64,000 nt of DNA from Novosphingobium sp. 18050. GTDB lineage: Bacteria > Pseudomonadota > Alphaproteobacteria > Sphingomonadales > Sphingomonadaceae. A program made the translations under genes and the position numbers. The notes below the pieces were generated by a model. The model was not told the origin of the DNA. It ran no database searches and was given only the letters and a program-made list of their open reading frames with translations. Positions 1-7,615 of the stretch are shown piece after piece (the first letter of the stretch is position 1; the number at the start of each line of letters is the position of its first letter). The stretch is from positions 1 through 64,000 of the forward strand of contig NZ_CACSJO010000009.1 of the NCBI RefSeq assembly GCF_902706195.1, read 5' to 3'.

Positions 1-12
1 CGCCCAGCCCGC

Positions 13-966
13 TCAGTCGGCTACCCGGATCGGCGGCAACACGTCCCTGCCGGCATCGCCCTTTTCATCGACCAGCCCTTCCGGGTCGGGATGGATGAGA
101 ATCTCGGTATCGGGAAACTCGGGCCGCAGGCGTGCTTCCAGTTCGTCCATCACCCGGTGCGCCTCGCGCACGGTCATCTGCGCGTCGACCCACACGTGAA
201 ACTGCACGAAATCGCGTTTGCCCGAGGTGCGGGTGCGCAAGTCATGGACGCCGGTGATGTCGGGATTGCGCGCCAGCACTTCGAGGAAGCGCTGCTTTTT
301 CTCCTCGGGCCATTCCTTGTCCATCAACTGGTCCAGGACCTGCTCCGAAGCGCTCCACGCACCCCACGCCAGCCAGCCGGCAATGGCCAGACCCAGCAAC
401 GGATCGGCCTGCCGAAAGCCCACATACTGGTCCAGCGCCAGCGCCGCGATCACCGCGATGTTGATCAGCAGGTCAGACTGGTAATGCACGCTGTCGGTAC
501 TGATCGCGAGGCTGCCGGTACGGCGGATGACATAGCGCTGCCAGGCGATCAGCGCGAAAGTCACGGCGATGGCCGCGACCGAGACGCCGATCCCCTCGGC
601 CGCCGCTTCTACCCGGCCGCCCGCCGCAAACTGCTCCACCGCGCGCCCGGCTATGCCCAGCGCCGAAATCGAGATCAGGACGATCTGGAACAGCGCGGCG
701 ATGGCCTCGGCCTTGCCGTGGCCGAAGCGGTGGCCATCGTCAGCCGGCTGCGCCGCGATCCATACGCCCAACAGGGTCGCCACGCTTGCGACAAGGTCGA
801 GCGCGGTGTCGGCAAGGCTGCCGAGCATCGCCGTCGATCCGGTCGACCATGCCGCCCAGCCCTTGATCGCCAGCAGCAGACTGGCAGCGCCGATGCTGGC
901 ATAGGCGGCTTGCCGGTTGAGCCGCGCCGCACTGGCGGCGCTTAAAACAGCGGGCGAATCTGTCAC
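13..966 (-). CDS. cation diffusion facilitator (FieF/CDF-type metal efflux transporter)
   Basis: This 317-residue protein is a proton-coupled divalent metal exporter (zinc or iron) of the inner membrane. Metal-site pairs are visible: D53 and D57 in LADTALDLVAS and H161 and D165 in STDSVHYQSD, spaced as in E. coli FieF, plus the family motif HRFGHGKAE at 79-87. About six hydrophobic segments precede a cytoplasmic domain of roughly 90 residues. I chose the GTG start at 966 because it overlaps the pdxH stop (GTGA), which implies translational coupling; the longer upstream reading frame lacks family similarity. The exact metal cannot be read from sequence. Confidence 0.88.
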   Translation of the reverse strand: MTDSPAVLSAASAARLNRQAAYASIGAASLLLAIKGWAAWSTGSTAMLGSLADTALDLVASVATLLGVWIAAQPADDGHRFGHGKAEAIAALFQIVLISISALGIAGRAVEQFAAGGRVEAAAEGIGVSVAAIAVTFALIAWQRYVIRRTGSLAISTDSVHYQSDLLINIAVIAALALDQYVGFRQADPLLGLAIAGWLAWGAWSASEQVLDQLMDKEWPEEKKQRFLEVLARNPDITGVHDLRTRTSGKRDFVQFHVWVDAQMTVREAHRVMDELEARLRPEFPDTEILIHPDPEGLVDEKGDAGRDVLPPIRVAD

Positions 967-1592
967 GGATAGAGCAGCGTGCTGGCCCAGCCGTTCGCGC
1001 TGTGCTCGAAACGGCGTCGTTCGTGCAGACGGTAGGGGCGGTCCTGCCAGAACTCCATCGCCATCGGCCGAACCCGCCAGCCGCCCCAATGCGCAGGCCG
1101 TTCTACCTCGCCGCCCTCGAAGCGCGCGCACACTTCCTCGTAGCGGGCCAGGAAAGTCTCACGCGAATCGAGCGGTGCAGACTGGTCGGACGCGACCGCG
1201 CCAAGCTGCGAATCGCGGGCGCGGGAGTGGAAATACGCCTCCGCCTCGGCCTCGCTTACCGGAGAGAGAACGCCCTCGATGCGGATCTGGCGGCGCAGGC
1301 TTTTCCAGTGGAACAGCAGCGACACCTGCGGATTGGCGGCGATTTCCCCGCCCTTGCGGCTGTGGCCATTGGTATAGAACACGAAGCCGTCCGGCCCGTG
1401 CCCTTTGAGCAGCACCATGCGCACCGACGGGAATCCGTCCGGCGTCGCGGTAGCAAGGGCCATGGCGTTGGAATCGTTGGGTTCGGTGCCCCGCGCCTCA
1501 TCGTACCACTGCGTGAACAGGGCAAATGGGTCGCCGTGCGGGATGACTTCACGGGCCTGTTCGGAATCGGGCAAGGTAGACACGGTGTTCAC
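963..1592 (-). CDS. pdxH: pyridoxamine 5'-phosphate oxidase
   Basis: PdxH oxidises pyridoxine or pyridoxamine 5'-phosphate to pyridoxal 5'-phosphate with FMN as cofactor. The 209 residues match the usual size, with the FMN-binding stretches RMVLLKG, FYTN and SRKGGEIAANP, the WKSLRRQIRIEG block, and the C-terminal signature ERPAHWGGWRV followed by MEFWQ, RLHER and a terminal LLYP. The start is GTG at 1592, with a second in-frame GTG at 1583. A GAGGA sequence sits just upstream but is very close to the first GTG, so the second is a real alternative. The 3' end overlaps the metal exporter start by 4 nt. Confidence 0.95.
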   Translation of the reverse strand: MNTVSTLPDSEQAREVIPHGDPFALFTQWYDEARGTEPNDSNAMALATATPDGFPSVRMVLLKGHGPDGFVFYTNGHSRKGGEIAANPQVSLLFHWKSLRRQIRIEGVLSPVSEAEAEAYFHSRARDSQLGAVASDQSAPLDSRETFLARYEEVCARFEGGEVERPAHWGGWRVRPMAMEFWQDRPYRLHERRRFEHSANGWASTLLYP

Positions 1593-1595
1593 TGT

Positions 1596-1663
1596 CCTCA
1601 GTTGGAATCTGGCCTCAGTTGAATTCTGGCCTCAGTTGAATTCTGGCCCAAGCTGAAATCTCT
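1596..1663. repeat. 17-nt tandem repeat upstream of pdxH
   Basis: Three near-identical 17-nt units (CCTCAGTTGAATTCTGG and one variant) at 1596-1612, 1613-1629 and 1630-1646 are followed by a degraded fourth unit at 1647-1663. On the pdxH strand every good unit carries a GAGG ribosome-binding-like sequence, and the unit nearest the gene supplies the only such sequence before its start. Confidence 0.85.
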
Positions 1664-1845
1664 CAAGCCGCCCGCCGTTGTCCCCTCATGGCGGAAAGGG
1701 CCTTGATCGCGGACAATTCATCAACGCACGGCCCGACATAATGCCGCGAATGGCTTTCTGCCATGTCGTAGAAAAGCATCGACGACGCCGCAAGTCATCG
1801 CGGCGCTTGTCCAAACCGGGAGAGCAACCTAGCTAGGCAAGCATC

Positions 1846-2802
1846 ATGGCAGCAGATCCCTATACCACCCTTGGCGTAACCCGCGGCGCGAGCGAAAAGG
1901 ACATCAAGTCCGCCTACCGCAAGCTGGCGAAGGAATTCCACCCCGACGCCAACAAGGACAACCCCAAGGCGTCCGAGCGCTTCAACGAAGTAACGCAGGC
2001 TTACGACCTGCTTTCGGACAAGGCCAAGCGCGCCCAGTTCGACCGGGGTGAGATCGATGCCGACGGCAACCCCGCAGGTCCCTTCGGCGGCGGGTTCGGC
2101 GGTGGCGGCGGCTTCGGCGGCGGTCAGGGCGGCCAGCGCGGCTTCGGCGGCGGGTTCGGCGCAGAGGACGGGATCGACCTCGAAGACCTGTTCGGCGGCA
2201 TCTTCGGCGGCGGCGGGCGCGGCGGCGCTGGTGGTGGCATGGGCGGCGGCGCGCGCGGCCGGGCTGCTCCGCGCGGCGCCAACGTGAACTACCGCCTTGC
2301 CGTGCCGCTTCCCGATGCGGCCGAGCTGAAATCCCAGCGCATCACCCTGTCTGATGGCAAGACGATCGACCTCAAGCTGCCTGCGGGGGTAGAGGACGGC
2401 ACCCAGATGCGCCTCGGCGGCAAGGGCGAAGTCGGCCCCGGCGGCGCCGGAGACGCCACCGTCACCATCCAGATCCAGCCGCACGCCTTCTTCAAACAGG
2501 ACGGCGACGACCTGCGCGTGGACCTGCCGATCACCCTCGACGAGGCGCTGGCCGGAGCCAAGGTCAAGGCGCCGACCGCCGCCGGAGCAGTCATGCTCTC
2601 GGTTCCGGCAGGCGCAAGCTCGGGCAAGGTGCTGCGCCTCAAGGGCCGCGGCATGACCCGCAAGGACGCCACCCGCGGCGACCTGCTCATCACCCTCCAG
2701 ATCGTCCTGCCCGAAGCAGACGCCGAAGCGAGCGCAGAGCTTGCCCGCCGCCTCGAAGGCTGGAGCGATACCCGCGACGTGCGCGCGAAGCTTGGCGTCT
2801 GA
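1846..2802 (+). CDS. DnaJ-class (CbpA-like) J-domain co-chaperone
   Basis: This 318-residue J-protein should stimulate the ATPase of a DnaK-type Hsp70. It has an N-terminal J domain (residues 4-68) with the HPD tripeptide at 32-34, a very glycine-rich linker (about 78-145) and a C-terminal substrate-binding domain from about 150. There is no cysteine-rich zinc finger, so it belongs to the CbpA-like class B and not to DnaJ itself. It is first in a run of three overlapping genes with the YihY-type gene and fabI. Confidence 0.9.
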   Translation: MAADPYTTLGVTRGASEKDIKSAYRKLAKEFHPDANKDNPKASERFNEVTQAYDLLSDKAKRAQFDRGEIDADGNPAGPFGGGFGGGGGFGGGQGGQRGFGGGFGAEDGIDLEDLFGGIFGGGGRGGAGGGMGGGARGRAAPRGANVNYRLAVPLPDAAELKSQRITLSDGKTIDLKLPAGVEDGTQMRLGGKGEVGPGGAGDATVTIQIQPHAFFKQDGDDLRVDLPITLDEALAGAKVKAPTAAGAVMLSVPAGASSGKVLRLKGRGMTRKDATRGDLLITLQIVLPEADAEASAELARRLEGWSDTRDVRAKLGV

Positions 2803-3802
2803 CCCGCCCGGCACGGCGGATACCGCGGGCGGTCCCCACCGCCACGAACCGCTGCGCCGCAAGCTGAAGCGGAAGGCCGGGCCGGGAACCCGGTTCTTCC
2901 GTGTTGTGGTGCGCGTGATCAACGGCACCTGGGACGACGGTTTCATCCACGCCGGCAACCTGGCCTACATGACGCTGCTGGCGCTGTTCCCCTTCTTCAT
3001 CGCGCTGGCCGCGATCTTCTCGGCCCTGGGGGAGGAGGACCAGCTGGGTGCCTCGATCGACGCGGTGCTGCGCGCCCTGCCCCCGCGCGTCGCCGAAGTG
3101 CTCGGCCCGGTGGGTCACGACGTCGCCGCCGCGCGCCACGGGCATCTGCTGTGGATCGGCGGTATTTTTGGCCTGTGGACCACGACCAGTCTGGTCGAGA
3201 CGATCCGCGACATTCTCCACCGCGCCTACAACACCACCAAGCGTCCGCGCTTCTGGCGCTCGCGGCTGATTTCCACCGGGCTGATCTTCGGATCGGTGCT
3301 GCTGCTGCTGATCTCGCTGTCCTCGCAGGTGCTGATCTCCGCCAGCGAGACGATCATCTCGGCACTTTTCCCCGGTCTTGACGATCTTTCCGGGCAGATC
3401 GCGATTTCCAGCGCGATCAGCGCGGGCGCCCTGTTTGCGTCGATCTACCTGCTGTTCTACCTGCTCACCCCATCCACATATCAGAAGCGAAAGTGCCCGA
3501 AATGGCCGGGTGCGGCGCTTGTCACCGCATGGTGGCTGCTCGTCGCATTTGCCCTGCCGAAGGTCCTCCAGACGTTCTTCATGTACGATCTTACGTACGG
3601 AAGCCTCGCCGGAGTGATGATCGCGCTTTTCTTTTTCTGGCTTGTGGGACTAGGGATGGTGGTAGGCGCCGAACTCAACGCGGCGCTTGCGGGGGCACCC
3701 GAGGCGCCAGACACGCCAGGACATACCGCCACGGACATGGGTGCAGCCACTCGCAGCGCCCTGGGGCCGAACGACAAGGAAAGTACAGGAAGAAACGAAT
3801 GA
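2792..3802 (+). CDS. YihY/BrkB-family inner membrane protein
   Basis: About 336 residues with six hydrophobic segments. The conserved family pattern is present: GNLAYMTLLALFPFF near the first segment, then GGIFGLWTTTSLV, LLFYLLTP, and FFFWLVGLGMVVGAELNA near the end. The biochemical role of this family is not settled; older ribonuclease labels are not supported. The start is uncertain. I use the TTG at 2792, which overlaps the J-protein stop by 11 nt, because no better codon lies between the stop and the first conserved residues. The 3' end overlaps fabI by ATGA. Confidence 0.85.
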   Translation: MASDPPGTADTAGGPHRHEPLRRKLKRKAGPGTRFFRVVVRVINGTWDDGFIHAGNLAYMTLLALFPFFIALAAIFSALGEEDQLGASIDAVLRALPPRVAEVLGPVGHDVAAARHGHLLWIGGIFGLWTTTSLVETIRDILHRAYNTTKRPRFWRSRLISTGLIFGSVLLLLISLSSQVLISASETIISALFPGLDDLSGQIAISSAISAGALFASIYLLFYLLTPSTYQKRKCPKWPGAALVTAWWLLVAFALPKVLQTFFMYDLTYGSLAGVMIALFFFWLVGLGMVVGAELNAALAGAPEAPDTPGHTATDMGAATRSALGPNDKESTGRNE

Positions 3803-4602
3803 CCGGTCTGATGCACGGTAAACGCGGCCTGATCATGGGCCTTGCAAATGACAAGTCGCTGGCCTGGGGAATCGCCAAGAAGCTGCACGAACAGGGAGCC
3901 GAGCTCGCCTTTTCCTACCAGGGCGAAGCTCTGGCCAAGCGGGTGAGGCCACTGGCCGAAAGCCTGGGCAGCGATTTCCTCATCGATTGCGACGTGTCCA
4001 ACATGGAAGCGCTCGACACTGCCTTCGCGCAGATCGAGCAGCGGTGGGGGAAGATCGACTTCCTCGTCCACGCCATCGGCTTCTCCGACAAGAACGAGCT
4101 GCGCGGGCAATACGTCGACACCAGCCTCGACAATTTCCTGCTGACCATGAACATCTCGGTCTACAGCCTGGTTGCGGTGACGAAGCGGGCGCTGCCGATG
4201 ATGTCGGCGGGCGGCTCGATCCTGACGCTGACCTACTACGGCGCCGAGAAGGTGGTTCCACACTACAACGTCATGGGCGTGGCCAAGGCCGCGCTTGAGG
4301 CTTCGGTGAAGTACCTCGCCAACGACCTGGGGCCGCAGGGCATCCGCGTCAACGGCATCTCCGCCGGGCCGATCAAGACGCTGGCGGCCAGCGGCATCGG
4401 CGACTTCCGCTACATCCTCAAGTGGAACGAGCTGAATTCGCCCCTGCGCCGCAACGTGACGATCGAGGACGTGGGCGGTGCGGGTCTGTACATGCTGTCC
4501 GACCTGTCTTCGGGCGTGACGGGCGAAACGCATCATGTGGACTGCGGCTACCACGTCGTCGGCATGAAGCAGGAAGACGCGCCGGATATCGCCCTCACCT
4601 GA
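3799..4602 (+). CDS. fabI: enoyl-[acyl-carrier-protein] reductase (NADH)
   Basis: FabI reduces trans-2-enoyl-ACP in the last step of each fatty-acid elongation cycle. The 267-residue short-chain dehydrogenase fold shows the FabI cofactor loop GLANDKSLAWGIAK, the catalytic tyrosine-lysine region YNVMGVAKAALEASVKYLA, and the SAGPIKTLAASGI substrate loop. AGGA lies 8 nt before the ATG, which overlaps the upstream stop as ATGA. A strong hairpin terminator follows, so fabI ends this three-gene operon. Confidence 0.95.
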   Translation: MTGLMHGKRGLIMGLANDKSLAWGIAKKLHEQGAELAFSYQGEALAKRVRPLAESLGSDFLIDCDVSNMEALDTAFAQIEQRWGKIDFLVHAIGFSDKNELRGQYVDTSLDNFLLTMNISVYSLVAVTKRALPMMSAGGSILTLTYYGAEKVVPHYNVMGVAKAALEASVKYLANDLGPQGIRVNGISAGPIKTLAASGIGDFRYILKWNELNSPLRRNVTIEDVGGAGLYMLSDLSSGVTGETHHVDCGYHVVGMKQEDAPDIALT

Positions 4603-4630
4603 GGCAGGATAGACGGCGAGCAAAGAAAAG

Positions 4631-4662
4631 GGGCCGGAGGCATAACCTCCGGCCCTTTCGCT
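4631..4662 (+). terminator. intrinsic terminator of fabI operon
   Basis: A perfect 10-bp stem, GGGCCGGAGG (4631-4640) with CCTCCGGCCC (4646-4655), closes a 5-nt loop and is followed by TTTCGCTTTT. It lies 28 nt after the fabI stop. Confidence 0.9.
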
Positions 4663-4682
4663 TTTGCACCTCGGCCCGCTCA

Positions 4683-4701
4683 CCCTGAACCTGTCGAAGG
4701 G
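4683..4701. repeat. CCCTGA..TCGAAGGG dispersed-repeat-like element
   Basis: The imperfectly palindromic CCCTGAACCTGTCGAAGGG lies between fabI and the TauE-type gene. It resembles a motif that I recall as widespread between genes of many Proteobacteria; only one copy was noticed here. Confidence 0.5.
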
Positions 4702-4709
4702 CGAACGGC

Positions 4710-5567
4710 TCAGGGCTGAGGCGAGGCGGCCTTGCCAGGTACGACAACCTCGGCCTTGGCCTTCTCGGGCGTATAAGCCTTTACGAACAGCTGCCACGAG
4801 GAAATCGCCAGAACCGCAGCCAGCAGCGGCTGCAGCACTTTGTCCGGCGCGTTCGTGGACAGATAGCTGCCGATGATGACGCCCGGGATCGAGCCGATCA
4901 GCAGGTTGACCAGCAGGCCGCCGTCGACGCCGCCCATGATCCAGTGGCCAGTGCCGGCGATCAGCGCCAGCGGCACGGCATGGGCGATGTCGGAGCCGAC
5001 GATCCGCGCCATCGGCAGACGGGGATAGAGCATCAGCAGCACCGTCACCCCGATCGCGCCCGCACCCACCGAGGAAACCGAAACCGCCGCGCCGATCAGC
5101 GCGCCCAGCACCACCGTCCCGCCCAGCACCCGGCCGGGGGACCGCACCGAATCGAAATCGTGAGCGTGGCGGAACAGCCACTTGCGACCGATCACCGCCA
5201 GCGACGTCAGCGCCAGCAGGCTGGCCAGCGAGATCAGGATGACATGCTCGGTAGACTTGCCGACCTTGCCGAAACTCGCCAGCACGGCCAGCGTCACCAG
5301 CGAAGCGGGAATGCTGCCCATGGCGAGGCGCTTCACGATCTTCCATTCCACCGTCTGGCGCGAGCCGTGGACGAGCGAGCCGGCGATCTTGGTAATGGCG
5401 GCGAACAGCAAGTCGGTGCCGACCGCAGTCTTGGCGCTAACGCCGAACAGCAGCACCAGCAGCGGTGTCATCAACGAACCGCCGCCAACCCCTGTCAGCC
5501 CCACAAGGACGCCGACCAGCAGGCCGGCCACGGCATGGAAGATATCAATCGAACCCGTTACGCCCAT
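4710..5567 (-). CDS. TauE/SafE-family sulfite exporter-like permease
   Basis: A 285-residue integral membrane protein with about eight hydrophobic segments. The family signature appears twice as a glycine-rich repeat: GLTGVGGGSLMTPLLVLLFG near residues 24-43 and VSSVGAGAIGVTVLLMLYPR near the middle. Family members move sulfur-containing anions or organosulfonates across the inner membrane. No sulfur-metabolism gene is adjacent, so the substrate cannot be inferred. The gene stands alone, convergent with fabI. Confidence 0.88.
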   Translation of the reverse strand: MGVTGSIDIFHAVAGLLVGVLVGLTGVGGGSLMTPLLVLLFGVSAKTAVGTDLLFAAITKIAGSLVHGSRQTVEWKIVKRLAMGSIPASLVTLAVLASFGKVGKSTEHVILISLASLLALTSLAVIGRKWLFRHAHDFDSVRSPGRVLGGTVVLGALIGAAVSVSSVGAGAIGVTVLLMLYPRLPMARIVGSDIAHAVPLALIAGTGHWIMGGVDGGLLVNLLIGSIPGVIIGSYLSTNAPDKVLQPLLAAVLAISSWQLFVKAYTPEKAKAEVVVPGKAASPQP

Positions 5568-5880
5568 CGCGCGTACCCGTTCCCTTCAACTGGCGACCTT
5601 GCGCGGAAAGGCCTGAGCCAAAGCCCGCACGGTGCCTCTGTGCCGAATTGTGGACGCATGACAAGCGCATTCGGGTTTCAGGGCATGAAGAGGGGCTTCC
5701 CGAAACGCGCAGCTTCCAAGAGAGCAGGCCAAACCACGCCCGATTCCCTGAAAGGGCCGCGTCGGTGTCCGTTTATGGAAAGGCTGGCGAAAAGCACCGT
5801 CGCCCCCGCAAAGGCAGGGATGAGGGCCGTTTTCAATTCACATCGGATAAGAAGCAGGGCCGCAAAGCCCGGCCCCCTGC
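5568..5880. other. intergenic region with a palindromic repeat fragment
   Basis: No gene is visible in these 313 bases. Positions 5795-5823 hold CGTCGCCCCCGCAAAGGCAG-type sequence, an imperfect palindrome (CCCCCGC/GGCAGGG) resembling a short element I recall as repeated in many alphaproteobacteria. A hairpin near 5852-5882 is listed separately. I see no clear promoter. Confidence 0.5.
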
Positions 5881-5882
5881 TT
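5844..5882 (-). terminator. possible terminator of the secreted-protein gene
   Basis: AAGCAGGG (5852-5859) pairs with CCCTGCTT (5875-5882) and the GC-rich interior can extend the stem. Read on the minus strand it is followed by CTTAT. The stem includes the stop codon of the upstream gene, and the T-tract is weak. Confidence 0.45.
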
Positions 5883-6468
5883 ACTTCGGCTTGGGCGGGG
5901 TCGTCGCCGTGCCCAGAGCAGCGTCTTCGGCCGCTTCCTGCCGCTGGCGCTGGTCGAAATAGGCTTTTTCCGCTTCCTCGACGCGGGCCTGCTGGGCAGC
6001 AGCGTCCTCATCGATGGTGGACAGGCGCTTCTGGCGTTCGGCTGCGATCAGTTCACCGAAGCGCACTTCCGAGCCGTTCTTGCGTTCCGCCGAAGCGCGG
6101 TCGATCAGCTGCTGGGTGCAACCGAGCGACCCGCCCGCGCCGACCGGCGAGCAGCTCAGCGTTCCGAAGGCGCCGACCGTTTCATAGGCCTGCACTTTGT
6201 TGGCCCATGCCTCGGACTGGGGCGAATCGATTCCTCGCAGGGGCTCGGGGATACGGAATCGCTCTCCTTCTCCCTTGCGCACGCAGATCACCATCTCGCT
6301 CGCGCTGGAAGGCGGGCAGGCATCCTGGCCGTAGATGATGAGCTGATTCACCTTCTCGTCGCCGGTGCCCGCGCCAGCATCCACCGGGATGCTCTGCTGC
6401 GCAAGGGCGGGCGCGGCCGTCAGCGCCAGGGCGGCGCCGAATACGGCAGAGATCAGGAGGCGGGTCAT
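5881..6468 (-). CDS. secreted protein of unknown function
   Basis: I do not recognise a named family. The 195 residues begin with a clear signal peptide (MTRLLISAVFGAALALTAAP, then ALA-QQ as the likely cleavage site), so the protein is probably periplasmic. Four cysteines (in DACPPSS, EMVICVRKG, LSCSPV and LGCTQQ) could form two disulfides. The C-terminal third is charged, alanine- and glutamate-rich and probably helical. The gene is monocistronic, with flanking gaps on both sides. Confidence 0.75.
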   Translation of the reverse strand: MTRLLISAVFGAALALTAAPALAQQSIPVDAGAGTGDEKVNQLIIYGQDACPPSSASEMVICVRKGEGERFRIPEPLRGIDSPQSEAWANKVQAYETVGAFGTLSCSPVGAGGSLGCTQQLIDRASAERKNGSEVRFGELIAAERQKRLSTIDEDAAAQQARVEEAEKAYFDQRQRQEAAEDAALGTATTPPKPK

Positions 6469-6586
6469 CGCGAAGGCTCCAACAGGTCGGTAGCGGCAGG
6501 GTACATCGCCGTTATAGGTACGTACCGGGTTGAACGATAGCTTAAGCTGCAGGCCTATCCCTGCATCAGGTCAAACCCGCGAAGGG

Positions 6587-7108
6587 TCAGATGCGTTCCG
6601 AAAGCTTGATCGCCACCCGGCAGCCCATGCGGATCGCATGAAACAACAGTGGATAGGCAGGCGCCTTTTCCGCTCCGGCGGCCAGCGCGGCGTCGCGGTG
6701 CTGGCGTTCCTCGTCGCGGAATTTGAGGATCGCTTCGCCCAGTTCCGGGTCTTCATCGCCCAGCTCGTCCAGCTGCTCGGTATAGTGGCGGTCGATCTCG
6801 GTCTCGATCGCAGCGGTGCAGGCCATCGCCGCTTCCGGACCGATCAGCGCGGTCGCCGCGCCCAGTGCGAAACCTGCCACGGACCACACCGGCTGCAGCA
6901 GCGTCGGACGCACGCCGCGCTGCGCGATCATCGCATCGAAACGCGCCTGATGCTCGATCTCCTGAGCGGCCATCCCGGCGATCTCGGTGGAGTGCGGCCC
7001 GCGCGTGCCCATCACCGCAAGCTGGCCTGCGTAAATGCGCGTCGCGCCGAATTCGCCCGCCTGGTCTACCCGCAGCATCCGTTCGCTGCGCCTGGACAAT
7101 GCGTTCAT
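6587..7108 (-). CDS. coq7: COQ7-type demethoxyubiquinone hydroxylase
   Basis: COQ7 is a di-iron membrane-associated monooxygenase that adds the last ring hydroxyl in ubiquinone synthesis. The 173 residues show the ligand motifs in order: GEFGATRIYAGQ (Glu), EIEHQARF (ExxH), AIETEIDRHY (Glu) and FRDEERQHRDAAL (ExxH). I use the ATG at 7108, which has GGAAGG 7 nt upstream and overlaps the dsbB stop as ATGA; a GTG lies one codon earlier. It is the last gene of the long minus-strand operon. Confidence 0.93.
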   Translation of the reverse strand: MNALSRRSERMLRVDQAGEFGATRIYAGQLAVMGTRGPHSTEIAGMAAQEIEHQARFDAMIAQRGVRPTLLQPVWSVAGFALGAATALIGPEAAMACTAAIETEIDRHYTEQLDELGDEDPELGEAILKFRDEERQHRDAALAAGAEKAPAYPLLFHAIRMGCRVAIKLSERI

Positions 7109-7593
7109 CACTTGGCCTTCCCACTAAGCGCCACCAGGGCGAACACGGCCTGCGCCCCGATTGTCGAGATCACGAAGTTCCATCCCGCCAGCGAAATACC
7201 GAACAAAGACCAGGGCGCCACGTCGCAGCGGATCACCGGCGCATCCATGATCGCGGCAAGCGGATCGCCGCCAGCCGCAAAGGGACTTGCCGTGCAGGCG
7301 GTGACACCCTGCCACCAGCCATATTCGACCCCGGCATGGAAACCGCCGATCAGCCCGGAGACCAGCACGGCCAGCGCCGCCACTGCCACCAGCGGGCGTA
7401 CCGGACGCCAGAAGAAGGCCAGCCCGCCGAGCAGGATCGCGAACATGTGCGGATAGCGCTGCCACCAGCACATCTCGCAAGGGGCCAGCCCGAAGACATA
7501 CTGGCTGACCAGCGCCCCGCCGAGCAGCACCGCGGGAATACCGAAAGCCAGCCAGCGCGCGGCGCGCAAACGGGGGGGGGCAGGAACGGCCAT
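7108..7593 (-). CDS. dsbB: DsbB-family disulfide bond formation protein
   Basis: DsbB reoxidises periplasmic DsbA and passes electrons to quinone. The 161-residue protein has four predicted membrane segments, the first CxxC in LAPCEMCWWQRYP and the second redox pair as single cysteines in VTACTASPF and VIRCDV. The ATG at 7593 has GGGAG about 9 nt upstream and fits the family better than longer frames. A run of nine C residues in the coding strand covers codons 5-8. No dsbA lies nearby. Adjacent ubiquinone-synthesis coq7 fits the quinone dependence. Confidence 0.9.
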   Translation of the reverse strand: MAVPAPPRLRAARWLAFGIPAVLLGGALVSQYVFGLAPCEMCWWQRYPHMFAILLGGLAFFWRPVRPLVAVAALAVLVSGLIGGFHAGVEYGWWQGVTACTASPFAAGGDPLAAIMDAPVIRCDVAPWSLFGISLAGWNFVISTIGAQAVFALVALSGKAK

Positions 7594-7615
7594 CAAAAAG
7601 TGCTCCCGATGCCGA

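Noticed and set aside
2741-2791. An earlier ATG for the YihY-type protein
   Set aside because: It would overlap the J-protein gene by 62 bases and adds residues without family similarity.
3481-5346. A very long open frame on the minus strand across yihY, fabI and the TauE-type gene
   Set aside because: It is antisense to two well-supported genes and carries no recognisable domain; long antisense frames are expected at this GC content.
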